A program made the position numbers and the translations under genes. The notes beneath the pieces are model-generated. The model was given only the letters and a program-made list of their open reading frames with translations, was not told where the DNA came from and made no database searches. From Dioscorea cayenensis subsp. rotundata (lineage: Eukaryota > Streptophyta > Magnoliopsida > Dioscoreales > Dioscoreaceae), in the NCBI RefSeq assembly GCF_009730915.1, contig NC_052488.1, positions 22,438,305 to 22,502,304 of the forward strand: a DNA stretch of 64,000 nt, in the 5' to 3' direction. Below are positions 25,122 through 38,000 of this stretch, one piece after another; positions within the stretch are counted from its first letter, which is position 1; each line of letters starts with the position of its first letter.

Positions 25122-28100
25122 ATGGTGTGGATTAGAGCCGCATCGAGCGTTGCTAGATCGGCTCTCCGACGAGCATTAGCTCAAACACCTCATCGGCGTC
25201 TATTGCACTCGACGCCTCTCCGGCCGAAGGCCGCTCCGGTCCCCCGTGCTGTTCCTCTCTCCCGGCTCACTGACAGCTTCCTCGATGGTACAAGCAGCGT
25301 GTACCTGGAGGAGCTGCAGCGCGCGTGGGAAGCGGATCCCAGCAGCGTTGATGAATCCTGGGACAACTTCTTCCGCAACTTCGTCGGCCAAGCTGCCACC
25401 TCTCCTGGAATCTCCGGCCAGACGATCCAAGAGAGCATGCGCTTGCTCCTGTTGGTTCGTGCCTACCAGGTCAATGGCCATATGAAAGCCAAATTGGATC
25501 CTTTGGGCTTGGAGAAGCGCGTGATCCCCGACGATCTAGACTTGGGATTGCATGGGTTCACCGAGGCTGATCTGGATAGGGAGTTCTTCCTCGGGGTGTG
25601 GAGGATGTCTGGGTTCTTGTCGGAGAACCGCCCGGTTCAAACTCTCCGTGAGATTTTGAACCGGCTTGAGCAGGCATACTGTGGGAACATTGGGTATGAG
25701 TACATGCACATTGCTGATCGGGAGAAATGCAATTGGTTGAGGGACAAGATTGAGACTGTGAAGCCCACTAGTTATAGTCAGGATCGTCGAGAGGTCATTC
25801 TTGATAGGCTTATTTGGAGTACCCAGTTTGAAAATTTCTTGGCCACGAAATGGACTGCAGCTAAAAGGTTTGGTTTGGAAGGAGCGGAGACTTTGATTCC
25901 TGGCATGAAGGAGATGTTTGATCGAGTTGCAATGCTTGGTGTGGAGAGCATTGTGATTGGAATGTCTCATCGAGGAAGGTTGAATGTTCTTGGCAATGTT
26001 GTTAGGAAGCCTTTGAGGCAGATATTCAGTGAGTTCAGTGGTGGCACGAAGCCAGTGGATGGGGAAGTCGGGTTGTATACTGGTACTGGTGATGTCAAGT
26101 ACCATTTAGGGACTTCGTATGATAGGCCGACTCGGGGAGGGTATAGAATTCATTTGTCTCTCGTCGCAAATCCTAGTCATCTGGAAGCTGTTGATCCACT
26201 TGTGCTTGGAAAGACTCGGGCGAAGCAGTTCTACTCTAATGACACTGACAGAACCAAGAATCTCGGAATCTTGATCCATGGAGATGGAAGCTTTGCTGGA
26301 CAAGGAGTTGTTTATGAAACTCTTCATCTAAGTGCCCTTCCCAACTATACAACTGGTGGGACAATTCACATTGTCGTCAATAACCAAGTGGCATTCACAA
26401 CTGATCCAATGTCTGGGAGGTCTTCGCAGTATTGTACAGATGTTGCAAAAGCTCTAGATGCACCGATTTTCCATGTGAATGGCGATGATGTGGAAGCGGT
26501 TGTTCATGCATGTGAACTTGCAGCTGAGTGGCGCCAGACTTTCCATTCTGATGTGGTTGTTGATATTATATGTTACAGACGCTTTGGACACAATGAGATT
26601 GATGAGCCTTCTTTCACACAACCGAAAATGTATAAGGTGAGCTCTTATTTCTGGTATACGTTATGGTTCTTGAGTCATAAAATTTCTACAATGGGTTAGC
26701 ATAGTCTTGTGCTGACAACATTATGCTAACCCATTATAGACATTTTATGACTCAAAAACCATAACTTATAGCAAAAATAACAGTTATAATATTGTTGTAT
26801 TATCTGTTATTGGATTGCGGTTGGTATGATCTTGTACTAATCTAATTAGTCTTGTGCTGAACTAGGTAATTAGGAATCACCCGAGGGCACTTGATATTTA
26901 TCAAGAGAAACTTCTAGAATCAGGACAAATTTCTAAAGCAGACATTGAGCGGATTAATAAGAAAGTTGATACTATTCTGAATGAAGAGTTCATTAACAGC
27001 AAAGATTATGTTCCGAGAAGAAGGGACTGGCTTGCAGCATATTGGGCTGGTTTTAAGTCACCTGAGCAGATATCACGAGTTAGAAATACTGGGTATGTTA
27101 ATATCTCTTTCTCCTGACTGCAATTTCATTCTTCAACAAATGTCTCTGTCTTTGGATGCTATTTGAATATAACATCTTCTATTAATATATATGTATATAT
27201 TATTCCAGTGTTAATCCAGAGATACTAAAACGTGTTGGCCAAGCCATTACCACTCTCCCTGAGAATTTCAAGCCTCATAGAGCAGTAAAGAAAATTTTTG
27301 AGCAGCGTGCTCAAATGATTGAAACTGGGGAAGGCATTGATTGGGCTGTTGGAGAAGCACTTGCTTTCGCTACTCTTCTAGTGGAAGGTAACCATGTCAG
27401 GCTTAGTGGCCAGGATGTTGAAAGAGGTACATTCAGTCATAGGCATGCTGTCGTTCATGATCAGGAGACTGGGGAAATATACTGCCCTCTGGACCATGTT
27501 GTCATGAACCAAAACGAGGAGTTATTTACTGTTAGTAACAGGTACTTGAGTTAAACGTTTTTGTCCAATTGGAGTTTTTTTCTTACACATTTTCCTGGTT
27601 CAAGATTTGTTTGGATGACAATTTTTTTTCTCAAATGAGATTCACTTTACCTGTTTCACGAATGGTTCATGTTTCAACTATGACTATTGATGTGTCAGGA
27701 TCATTTTTCATTCTTTGCTCCTGTTGATTAAATTTCTTTGATATTCTTATTTCAATCATTAAGAATTCTGTTGGGATCTTTCTTATTGTGTTATTTGAGT
27801 CATGCTTTCCAAAGATAATTTATCACCAATTTTATCACTTGATGGTTTAATCCTTTGCCATTGACATTCTTTTTTTTTTTTTGTAAATTATCACAGCTCT
27901 CTTTCTGAATTTGGTGTACTGGGATTTGAGTTGGGTTACTCTATGGAAAATCCTAATTCATTGGTAATTTGGGAAGCTCAGTTCGGTGATTTTTCCAATG
28001 GTGCTCAAGTTATGTTTGACCAATTTTTGAGTAGTGGAGAATCTAAATGGCTACGCCAGACAGGGCTTGTTCTTTTGCTTCCCCATGGATATGATGGTCA

Positions 28101-30159
28101 AGGTCCCGAACATTCTAGTGCTCGATTGGAACGCTTCCTGCAGGTAGATTCTAAATTATTGGCTTAGTTATTTACTGCTTGGAGTTTACACCTGTGAAGC
28201 ATTCACCAGATTGAAATGTTATGCTATCCTTGCACTGTTATACACAGGCTGTCTTTCTTGTGTGAACTTTGTTGCAGTAACATTGGTTAGTTTTTTATCG
28301 CATTGGATTGTGGTGTATTTAGAAATAGGTGTTGTCCATGGCAATCCTCTTTGATCACATTGGAGGTTTTTCTTACTGTAGTCCCCCAACCCCCCAAAAA
28401 AACTGTGACATTCCTGTCTTTATTTACCCATTTGCTGTTGTAAATATCACTCTTGCATATAGTTTTTGTAACTAAATTGTCATTTATTATAATTATATTC
28501 TCCTACTAATATGTTTGGAAGTAATTACTTCCACAGATGAGTGATGACAATCCTTATGTTATCCCTGAGATGGATCCAACTTTGAGGAAACAGATTCAGG
28601 AGTGCAATTGGCAGGTTGTGAATGTCACAACACCTGCCAATTATTTTCATCTCCTGCGGCGCCAGGTTAGCCTCTCTGAACATGTGTAAGCCTTTGAAAT
28701 CTTTATTATTCTTGGTCTGATCAATCTTCTGTTTGGTGATTAGATTCACAGGGAATTCCGGAAGCCTCTTGTTGTCATGGCTCCCAAGAACCTTCTTCGG
28801 CACAAAGATTGTAAATCACATCTATCTGAATTTGATGATGTAGTAGGTCACCCAGGGTTTGATAAACAAGGAACACGCTTCAAGCGCCTTATCAAAGACC
28901 AAAATGATCATAGTGATATGGAAGAAGGCATTAACCGATTGGTATTGTGCTCTGGGAAGGTAAGCATTTCCTTTGTATTGATATTCATTTCTGGGTGTGC
29001 ATGAGGAAATCTAGTTGGTTTTTTTTTACAGTGGAAATTTCATGGTGGCATGTTTCACATTACAGGTGTATTATGAGCTTAATGAAGAAAGGAAGAAGGT
29101 GGACCGCAAGGATGTTGCCATTTGCCGTGTTGAACAACTTTGCCCATTCCCCTATGACCTTATCCAGCGCGAGTTGAAGCGTTATCCAAGTATGTGAATT
29201 TATCATACTTAGTTAGTCTATCCATGTGAATTTATCAGTGATGTTATTTTCATAGTTTATAATTACTTTGTTCATCCAGTAGTGTGCGCACTAGTTTTGA
29301 CCAGCTTTATTAAGCTGGGAATCTTTCTAGGTACTTTCCCACAGAAACCTTAGAATTGACTATTTGAGTCAGTTTTTGCCCCTATGTTCAATAGCATTCC
29401 AGAAGATATTAAAGATTAAAAAAAAAGTTTGAGTATATTCCTTCCAGATGATGGTTATCAGCATGCAAGAGAAGCCAAATTGAAATTGATATTAGTAATC
29501 AATAACTTCTAGAACTGCCTCCCCAAAGACTATGCCTAATTGTCCAACCCTTGAGGTTAACTGATGTCTACTTATTCTTATGAATAAATACCAAACATAC
29601 TGAACGATCTGAATGCGTGTGATTAATGTTTTTTGGATATGTGTGTCATGAAGACTCTGACTAATAGTGCAACCCTTGAATTTAACTGATATCAACTCAT
29701 TCTTCTGGACAAATCCTGAACATCTCGAAGGTTTTGAATGTGACTAACAATTTTTTAGATATGGTTAAAACAACGCGGTTGGAGACCATTTTTTGCTCCT
29801 TACTGTTTCTAGGCCTGTCTGTCTCCTGTGAGACTTTTTGCTGCCGGGCATATGTAAAACCTATTTCAAACATAGATGATGATCCTTGGAGATTGTTGCT
29901 CATGTAATTCTGCATTTCAGATGCGGAGATAGTTTGGTGCCAGGAAGAACCAATGAACATGGGAGCATACAGTTATATTAGTCCGCGCCTTTGCACTGCA
30001 ATGGGGGCACTTGGCAGAGGAACCATGGAAGACATCAAATATGTCGGAAGGGGACCATCTGCTGCTACAGCCACTGGTTTCTATTCTGTTCATGTTCAAG
30101 AGCAGACTGAACTCGTTCAAAAGGCATTGCAGCGAGAGCCGATCAATAACCTGCTTTAA
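25122..30159 (+). CDS. 2-oxoglutarate dehydrogenase E1 component, mitochondrial
   Basis: The thiamine-diphosphate E1 subunit of the 2-oxoglutarate dehydrogenase complex decarboxylates 2-oxoglutarate and passes the succinyl group to E2 in the TCA cycle. Coding exons are 25122-26636, 26866-27092, 27209-27541, 27897-28143, 28537-28665, 28744-28959, 29066-29189 and 29921-30159, in phase throughout and giving 1009 residues, normal for plants. A non-coding exon ends at 24949 (CTCAG|GT), with a leader intron to 25120. The Arg/Ala/Ser-rich N-terminus (first ~40 residues) is a mitochondrial presequence. The E1 N-terminal motif lies near 62-88. The ThDP/Mg motif starts at GDG 387-389 and closes at NN 420-421. 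The transketolase C-terminal part includes [12 protein letters not shown], and the end shows [14 protein letters not shown]. Complete. Intron 1 carries an unusual inverted duplication. Confidence 0.97.
26644..26860. repeat. Inverted duplication (hairpin) at the start of OGDH intron 1
   Basis: Arms at about 26645-26703 and 26721-26779 are roughly 90% complementary (six mismatches counted by eye over 59 bases), around a 17-base spacer. The left arm starts only eight bases after the GT donor. The 14-mer TAGTCTTGTGCTGA occurs in the spacer (26702-26715) and again just before the acceptor (26847-26860), so the right arm sits between two direct copies. Confidence 0.9.
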
Positions 30160-32030
30160 CTTTTCAGGTATCAAGCTTTCTAGAGAAAATAAGGATGTCG
30201 GCTTTCAAACTATTCACTAAATTTTGATGTGGTGATATATCACATTGTCACAATATCTTGTTTATTTGTCATGTTCAACTGAAATTTTGCTTAACATTAA
30301 TGTATTTGATTAGTCAAAAATCATCGGAAATAATGGCTTTGTAGTCATCTATTTCAAACTACACAAATGTTTTTTGTTTTACAGAATCTTGTAATTTCAT
30401 TAATTACAAGGAACCAATTTTCAGTCATCTCAATCTTAAAAACTTTGATGTATTCACTAGTTACCAGATATGAAATGCTCTTAAATCTTCATTCCAGTAC
30501 AATTTTATAAACTTTGTGTGCTTGTTATTTAAATTCAAAGCAAGGTCAGTCCACTAAATATATATATATATATATATATATATTTATTTATAATCACTGT
30601 CCTGCTGGAGAAATATACTAATCGTGGTCAATTTATTTATGAATAAAAATAGTCCTATTTGCAAATTGTAACTAAAAATAACACGCCAAACATAAATCTT
30701 AGTTACTGTTATTGGGTCAAACCTTCAAGAAGGCAACTTCAGATGCTCTAGTGGCAAACTCTCGGCTTCTCCGTGTCATAATAATGAGCACGGTCCACTT
30801 AAGATAAATTAATTACGCATACAACACGTTTCAGCACATGATCTCATTTGCATTAGTCTAGTGAAATCATCCTCTGCTCTCTAAAGCAACTTTAATACCT
30901 GTCTTTCATCCAAATTTGCTTTATTTTATTTTATTTTATTTTATATAAAAATGGATAAAATCAAATTTATGGAGGAGAATTTGATAAAAATATTATAAAA
31001 CGTAAAACATGACAAATACAAGAGACTAATCTTTGTAACAAGAGAGTTGGTATTTCATTTTTCTTTCTATGTCAAATCAAAGATTTATGATTAAAAAAAA
31101 TATTATAAAAAATTATGTTTATTTTCTCCATTGATTGAGAGAAGCGAAGTTCTTCCTATGCGAAGCAAAAATTTGGCTTTAATATTTAGGCCGGTGAATT
31201 ATATCATGCTAAAATAACATCAAATTGATTTTGAGAGAAGCAAAGAATTATATCATGCTAAAATAGCATCAAATTGATTTTGAGAGAAGCGAAGTTTTTC
31301 TTTTTTTAAAAAAAAGTGGATAAACCACCGATCTATTAAATTTGATGCTATTATTTAGCTTCATTATTTAATAACTTCACTTAGGAGAAGCGAAGTTCTT
31401 CCTGAGTGAAGCAAAAATTTAGCTACATTATTTAGACTGATAAGTTGTATCATGTCAAAACAGCATCAAATTAGTTTTGAGAAAAAAACGAAGTTCTTCC
31501 TCTAACAAAAATTCAACATTAATATACGACTAATAAGTTGTATCATACTAAAATAGCTTGAAATTTGTTTCAACAGAGTAAATTTGTCTTAAAAACTAGA
31601 TCTCAAATTTTCTTCTATGTAAATTACACATATATTGTTGTTGTGATAATTTCTCCATTTAATAAATTTTTAATTTCAAATTAAATTAACTCACCAATCA
31701 AAGTCAACATTATATATTACTGTGATTGCGGAATAATTATGAACACCTTTTTCTTCTTAAGATCGATTCATCACCAAAATCAACATTTCTGTATAATTCA
31801 GACCAATTTTGCACATGCACCATTATAAATAAATAAAAAAAAAACAAATTATAAAATAACTCTATCATTATATTTCCAACACAACCCCCAACACATACAA
31901 GAGATCTTCGGTTCAAAAAACCAAAAAAAAACCTCAAAAAAACAAAACAAAAGAAAAAAGTTACCATATAATCACTATAAACAAACTACAAAAGCTCAAC
32001 CTCACCCAATAAATTAAAAGAACAAAAAAA
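30160..32030. other. Intergenic region between convergent OGDH and ZAT genes
   Basis: Holds the OGDH 3' UTR, a (TA)n tract at 30557-30583, AT-rich DNA and the diverged repeat cluster at 31.13-31.57 kb listed separately. No gene is seen. Confidence 0.6.
31130..31575. repeat. Cluster of diverged ~100 bp repeats with inverted pieces
   Basis: The motif GAGAAGCGAAGTTCTTCCT and variants recur near 31138, 31282, 31384 and 31485. Each is followed by GAAGCAAAAATTT-like sequence and then TATCATGCTAAAATAGCATC-like sequence. A 50-bp internal duplication lies at about 31190-31285. At about 31338-31365 the reverse complement of AATAGCATCAAATT occurs, so the cluster mixes direct and inverted units. No coding potential. 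Confidence 0.75.
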
Positions 32031-32606
32031 TTAATGAAAGCAATCCACCATCCTGAAATTATCAACAGAGTTGTCATGAATCCCACCAGTTCCCATCTTC
32101 AACCATGATTCTCCTCCATTATCTTCCAACGGTGGCAAGTTCAAGTCAAAACACATAACTCTCCGGCCATGTGACTTCTTCTGCACCATATTCTCATGTC
32201 CAAAACCTTCAGTCATGGCTCTGTGCCTTCTCATGTGCCCACCCAGCGCTTGTCCGATTGCAAACTCCAGCCCACAAACCGAGCACTCATGCACCTTCGG
32301 CTTCGACCCTGCCGAGCTCTGTGCCGGCCCATCTCCACCCAATCTTGGCTTCTTATGACTTGCTCGGTGTCCACCCAACGCTTGGAATGATGGGAATTGC
32401 CTGTTGCACGTCCTGCACTCGAACACACGTCCTGTGGACGTCGACGAGTCTTCTCCTCCGGCAACTCCTGATCCTGATCCTGATCCTGATCCTGCATCAG
32501 CTTGAGGATGATCACCACGAGATAAGAGCATCAAAACATTGGCCATGCTCAAGCTCTGATCAATGGCCTCCACTTGTTCTCCTCCAACTCTGAACCTCTT
32601 AGTCAT
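32031..32606 (-). CDS. ZAT-type C2H2 zinc-finger repressor (C1-2i)
   Basis: An intronless 191-residue nuclear transcription factor. It has two Cys2-His2 fingers with the plant-specific QALGGH helix, at about residues 62-84 and 106-128. The EAR repression motif DLNLPPLE lies at 154-161 near the C-terminus, and a leucine-rich L-box (SMANVLMLLS) at about 20-29. This order is that of the ZAT6/ZAT10/ZAT11/ZAT12 group, which represses targets in abiotic-stress and oxidative responses. A Ser-Gly run (residues 40-47) is encoded by a short GATCCT-type repeat. Length fits the shorter ZAT11/ZAT12-like members. It converges on OGDH. Which paralogue it is cannot be settled here. Confidence 0.93.
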   Translation of the reverse strand: MTKRFRVGGEQVEAIDQSLSMANVLMLLSRGDHPQADAGSGSGSGSGVAGGEDSSTSTGRVFECRTCNRQFPSFQALGGHRASHKKPRLGGDGPAQSSAGSKPKVHECSVCGLEFAIGQALGGHMRRHRAMTEGFGHENMVQKKSHGRRVMCFDLNLPPLEDNGGESWLKMGTGGIHDNSVDNFRMVDCFH

Positions 32607-32641
32607 GTTTTTAGTCTCTTGGAAACTTGGGACAAAGCTTG

Positions 32642-32800
32642 TATTTATAAAGAGATTTAAAGTGAGTTGTTTTGAGTTTTAGAGTTGTGACTTTGCAAGC
32701 AATGGAGCTGTCATCTTGACACGTAACACATTGATGGTTGTTGTATTTTGTGAAAGCATGGCATGGATCAGGACTTCAGTAGTTGGATGGAGGACACGTG
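32642..32800 (-). promoter_or_regulatory. ZAT promoter: TATA and ACGT boxes
   Basis: On the minus strand a TTATAAATA box (32650-32642) lies about 36 bases before the ATG, which would leave a very short leader. Upstream are an ACGT core GACACGTAAC (32718-32727) and a perfect G-box CACGTG (32795-32800). Such boxes bind bZIP/bHLH factors and suit a stress-induced gene. Confidence 0.55.
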
Positions 32801-32829
32801 AGGGTGAGATAGGTGGTGACGTGGGATGT

Positions 32830-35800
32830 GTAGCTGCTTCAAATATTTTTCTTTTTTTGTTGGTCATCATCTAGAAATTATTATGGGTAAATGTAAAAGC
32901 TTCTGGATTCTGGTCAGCGAAATGGTGCATATATATCGTTGGTGTTTGGATCAGATTGATTACTTTGGTTTGCTTGGCATGAGAGGAAAACATGCAAGTC
33001 CTCCGTGTTGAAAGTCATGGCAGTGATCAATCTAGAAGTATGAACTTGAGTTTTCATATATTACTTGTCCCTGGTGTGCTTCTTTCCTCATTAATTTGTT
33101 TCATTTTGTTTAATAATTAGAATAATAATTAAATTCAGACCATGCATATATGTTATAAGAAATAATATATATAATCTAAGATTATTAAGTAATTAATTAA
33201 TTTCCCAGCCTCTAGTTTGGAGTGAACCGAATGTAGCAAGTTTTGATAGAGACGTTTGCCAGCAGCTCTTGTGAAGTGTGGGAACAAAACTTAGAATCAA
33301 GCTATGTTTCCAATTTCTATTGGACCACTTTGTAAAATGCTGCACACTTTACTTGATATATCATCCACGTGTCCATTCAATGTATCTAAGCAAGGAAAAC
33401 GTGGATTCATATCCTACCTCTAAGCTCTCCTATCCAAAGTCTCAAATATCTTTTAACTCTTTCACACACTTGTACTACTTAGCTAATTAGAACTAAGTAA
33501 TTAATAAACTAATTAACAAGTTAATTAACTCCATGTTTAAATTCCTAATTAATCACAAAAAAAAAAGTGTCTTGATCTGTATCATATCTATAACATATAA
33601 AAACAAGAACAAGTCTATCTGTTTTGGCCACACATGAGATAAAGTCATTGTCAACTTTGCTTATCAAAGTGATGTAAGCGTGTGGCTTGTTCAGCTGAGT
33701 TTGTGACACGTGAGATGCTTATCTGTTTACGTGGGTGTGCTCTTACGGAATCACTACCATTGCAGGTGAGAAGAGATTTCCATCTGTTTTCATAGAACCA
33801 CTTAATTTGGCATGTAATAATAATAACAATATTATTATTATTATTATTGCAAATTAAAGGTGATGAAAATAAAAGAGAGTCAAAAACATGGAGATCATTT
33901 GTAGACGTTCCAGACTTTGGTTGGTTGGTTGGTCTGGTGGGATAGAGAATGACTAGTTATCTGGTGAACTTGCTTTTTTGTACACTTTTTCTTTAATGAA
34001 GATGAGGATGAAGGGAAAGAACTGCATGCACGTCTTCTTGTTTTTTTCTTCTTTTTTAGTTATTGGAGATGCTAAAATATATTGATTAAAAGGTGAAGAG
34101 ATATACACCTGGTTGAGCTACAAGGAGCTAGTGTAGATGAACTTTGCTTTTTAGAAGCCCTAGCCTAACTCTTTATCTAGTTTGATTTGGAAGTGGTGGA
34201 TAGGGATCACTGACACTTATGAGTTCTTGCTGAACTAATTTATACTTTATAATAATTAAGACTTTGCCTTTTTTTTTGTTTTTTGAGGGGGAATCTGTTA
34301 TTATTAACTAGTGCTGCATGTTGCTGTTTAATTATACTTAATTATTAGTTTAATTATATATATGTACCTAAGTCAGCAACCATAACAGGTATATTTATAT
34401 GTGATTGTGGTTTTGGTGTAGTTTGTTTCTTTCCTACTTGTAGTTAATTCCCTACAGCTGCCTTCACATAATAAACTACATATTAAAGCATGATGAACAG
34501 CATATGTAAGATTCTTTTCTCTGTATTTTACTTAGTGGGTACTGTGGCTTATTATAAATTATATTGATGGTAGAGATCTATGAAAAAAAAAAATAATTAG
34601 TAACACCTTCCTTGTATAAAGGTAATGGGGAAATTTAACTGATTCCACTATGTTAAGATATAATTATATAAAATAACAGTTTAAAATATAAGATATACAA
34701 AGTAATATAATGAGTCAATTATAGTGAGCTTTTAACTAATAAGAGAAAAGAGAGTGTAATATAAACTATAGACGCAATAAGGTATTGCATATTGGCAACA
34801 TGGCAATAGCATATGGAATAATTATATATAAATGACATTTATAATTGTAAAAGATAGAAGAATAAGTCTCACCTGTACACTAAATACATTGCCACCTACT
34901 CTTAATATGTTGCAGCAAATGTCAGATAAAAACAATTTGACAATAAAAATATATTTAAATTATTTATTTAAAAATTCATTTTTACATGGTGCACATCCAA
35001 TAGCCAAGATATATATATATAAATTCTGATCATCAAATAAAAAAAAAAACAGAGAATCTATTTGGCTATATATATATATATATACACACACCTTATTAAC
35101 ATACAGAGATATAAAATAGTATATATATTAGCATGTCTAACAAACTTAATCATCCACCTAACTAAAAATTAAGGTGCACCTAATCATGATTAGTGAATTA
35201 AAATAGAAAATTAGAAGCCTTCTTCAAATAGAGATCATGTGAAGAAACTTCCTATAGCTAGCCCCTGGTATGGACTATGGATAATGCCTCTCCTTGACTT
35301 TGATTAACCGCATCACAAATAGAAGACTTCCATTGAAGACTTAATCTATTTTTATGCTTGACATTTAGTATTATTCATTCACACAATAACTTCAAAGGCA
35401 AGTCCAACAACCTACCTCCTCATTAGAAGACTTGGTACAACATTGGACTTGGGAGCTTGAGTCTCATAAACTTTTGTGGAATATACTGATACTAGAATAA
35501 GCACCTAATTATTAATTCCAAAGAAGAAATTAATGGTAGGTGTATTACAATGGTTATTCAAGTCAACATGGTGACTTGGCTCATCTGCCACCTTTCTACC
35601 TAGTCATCCATTGATAAGTCTATAGTGTGTTCTAATCCACATCCAAGCTAATGGGAATTTGCACTACAATTTCACAATAAATCATTAAAACATTATGTAA
35701 AATTATTTATTGATTAATCATAGAGAGAACAGTACACACACATATATATATATATATCCAAAGGCCGCAAGCGGTATTAAAAAAACTGCCAAATATAGCT

Positions 35801-36063
35801 ATGCATCAGTTACAGTGATTTAATGACCGTTTAAAGATAAATTCTCCCTAGCATGCATACAGCTCCAGAAATAAATATTGTTTCTTCTGTAGGGGATTCA
35901 TATCAGGACCGACAAATAATACTGATGAACAGTATTGTGCTATAGTGTATAGTGCTTGAATAGTACTATGAGAGCAAAGTTTTGAACACCTGCCCCTTAC
36001 GTAGTTTATGGTGAATTACCAGTACTGCATAAACTTTTTTGTTATATTAAAAATTAATAAATA
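32830..36063. other. AT-rich intergenic DNA up to the assembly gap
   Basis: About 3.2 kb without a supported gene. It includes ACGT-containing boxes near 33.7 kb, (ATT)n near 33.83 kb and several (TA)n tracts (about 34.99, 35.06 and 35.74 kb). The last ~150 bases before the gap hold ATACTGATGAACAGTATTG-like repeat-rich sequence that resembles transposon ends but has no clear family. Confidence 0.5.
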
Positions 36064-37063
36064 NNNNNNNNNNNNNNNNNNNNNNNNNNNNNNNNNNNNN
36101 NNNNNNNNNNNNNNNNNNNNNNNNNNNNNNNNNNNNNNNNNNNNNNNNNNNNNNNNNNNNNNNNNNNNNNNNNNNNNNNNNNNNNNNNNNNNNNNNNNNN
36201 NNNNNNNNNNNNNNNNNNNNNNNNNNNNNNNNNNNNNNNNNNNNNNNNNNNNNNNNNNNNNNNNNNNNNNNNNNNNNNNNNNNNNNNNNNNNNNNNNNNN
36301 NNNNNNNNNNNNNNNNNNNNNNNNNNNNNNNNNNNNNNNNNNNNNNNNNNNNNNNNNNNNNNNNNNNNNNNNNNNNNNNNNNNNNNNNNNNNNNNNNNNN
36401 NNNNNNNNNNNNNNNNNNNNNNNNNNNNNNNNNNNNNNNNNNNNNNNNNNNNNNNNNNNNNNNNNNNNNNNNNNNNNNNNNNNNNNNNNNNNNNNNNNNN
36501 NNNNNNNNNNNNNNNNNNNNNNNNNNNNNNNNNNNNNNNNNNNNNNNNNNNNNNNNNNNNNNNNNNNNNNNNNNNNNNNNNNNNNNNNNNNNNNNNNNNN
36601 NNNNNNNNNNNNNNNNNNNNNNNNNNNNNNNNNNNNNNNNNNNNNNNNNNNNNNNNNNNNNNNNNNNNNNNNNNNNNNNNNNNNNNNNNNNNNNNNNNNN
36701 NNNNNNNNNNNNNNNNNNNNNNNNNNNNNNNNNNNNNNNNNNNNNNNNNNNNNNNNNNNNNNNNNNNNNNNNNNNNNNNNNNNNNNNNNNNNNNNNNNNN
36801 NNNNNNNNNNNNNNNNNNNNNNNNNNNNNNNNNNNNNNNNNNNNNNNNNNNNNNNNNNNNNNNNNNNNNNNNNNNNNNNNNNNNNNNNNNNNNNNNNNNN
36901 NNNNNNNNNNNNNNNNNNNNNNNNNNNNNNNNNNNNNNNNNNNNNNNNNNNNNNNNNNNNNNNNNNNNNNNNNNNNNNNNNNNNNNNNNNNNNNNNNNNN
37001 NNNNNNNNNNNNNNNNNNNNNNNNNNNNNNNNNNNNNNNNNNNNNNNNNNNNNNNNNNNNNNN
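36064..37063. other. Assembly gap of 1000 N
   Basis: Exactly 1000 undetermined bases. The round number suggests a placeholder, so the true length is unknown. The open frame spanning it (36008-37096) is an artefact. Confidence 0.99.
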
Positions 37064-38000
37064 CAGTTACGTATTGCTATTTTAATACTCTACTAAGTCT
37101 ATGTTGTCACCACTCACTAAGTAACACCTGCTACTTACCACTCTCTCTCTCCTCTTCAAGTTAACGCCGGAGTTAGATGTTCAAGGCTATTCACTGAGTG
37201 ATTTGTTTTCCTCTCATGTTCAGGGTCGGTTTATGTTATGGCATGTAGTGTTATAGATCCACTAGACCTTATTCTCTTGTTTTGTCATTGTATTCAATTT
37301 TGTATTTTCAGAGGATGGTAATCATAACTTTATACTTTGATGATGCTCTCTGTATATTATATCTCTAGTGTGCAGAACCTTTGATCCCATCTTTATATAT
37401 TAAGTTTATGATCATCTTAGTAAGACTGTGAATCATGATAATTAAGCTTCGCTACACATAACTTGTGTGGGGGATGAACTATAGCTCCCCTTAGTTAGAA
37501 CACGGGCGATTTGTCATGTGTGCCTAACTAAGGTTTGGACATGACAACAGATCTCATACACATTTCTCAGTGATTTATATCTTGTAGATGCTTTTTATAT
37601 GTTTCCATTTCTCTTTGAGTGTGAGCTTTTAGGTAAGTCTCAAGGACTACTTGCACCATTGGTTATTTGAAGAGGACTGCTACATTGTTTCTTCAGGAGC
37701 ACATGCATCACTTTTGTTGTCACTCTTCAAGAAACCTCAAGAGAGACTCCTCTGCTCTCTCTCACCACCACCATGTTCTTCACTCACCATGCTTGGACTG
37801 ATTCCATAGGATGCGAAACAAGTATGGATCGTCCCAAAAATAATTCTTCAAATCACTGAAGACCTTCTTCTTTTGCTGGAAGGTTAGGCCCTGCTTAAGT
37901 ACTTTCCCCGATAAGTACTGTGAAACTCAACCATGGAGTGTCCTCTGATTCTGAAATTTGAACTGCATACAAGTGTTCCTCGAGAAAGAAATCATTAATT
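37064..38000. other. Non-coding flank of the gypsy remnant
   Basis: No reading frame is supported. A perfect 10-bp inverted repeat, CCTTAGTTAG (37489-37498) and CTAACTAAGG (37524-37533), could form a small hairpin. The position, downstream of pol in the element's orientation and next to the gap, makes this a candidate for the 3' part of the same old element, but I see no LTR pair. Confidence 0.35.

Noticed and set aside
25536-26105. 189-codon antisense frame over OGDH exon 1
   Set aside because: Shadow of a long GC-balanced exon, with no start context or domain.
30740-30800. Possible second SINE (TAGTGG A-box-like sequence)
   Set aside because: No B box and no flanking duplication were found.
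36008-37096. 362-codon open frame across the gap
   Set aside because: Nearly all of it is N. Only about 30 real residues are present and they have no coding character.
37130-37165. Purine tract (minus strand) as a polypurine tract before a 3' LTR
   Set aside because: A (CT)n run alone is weak evidence and no LTR pair is visible on the available side of the gap.
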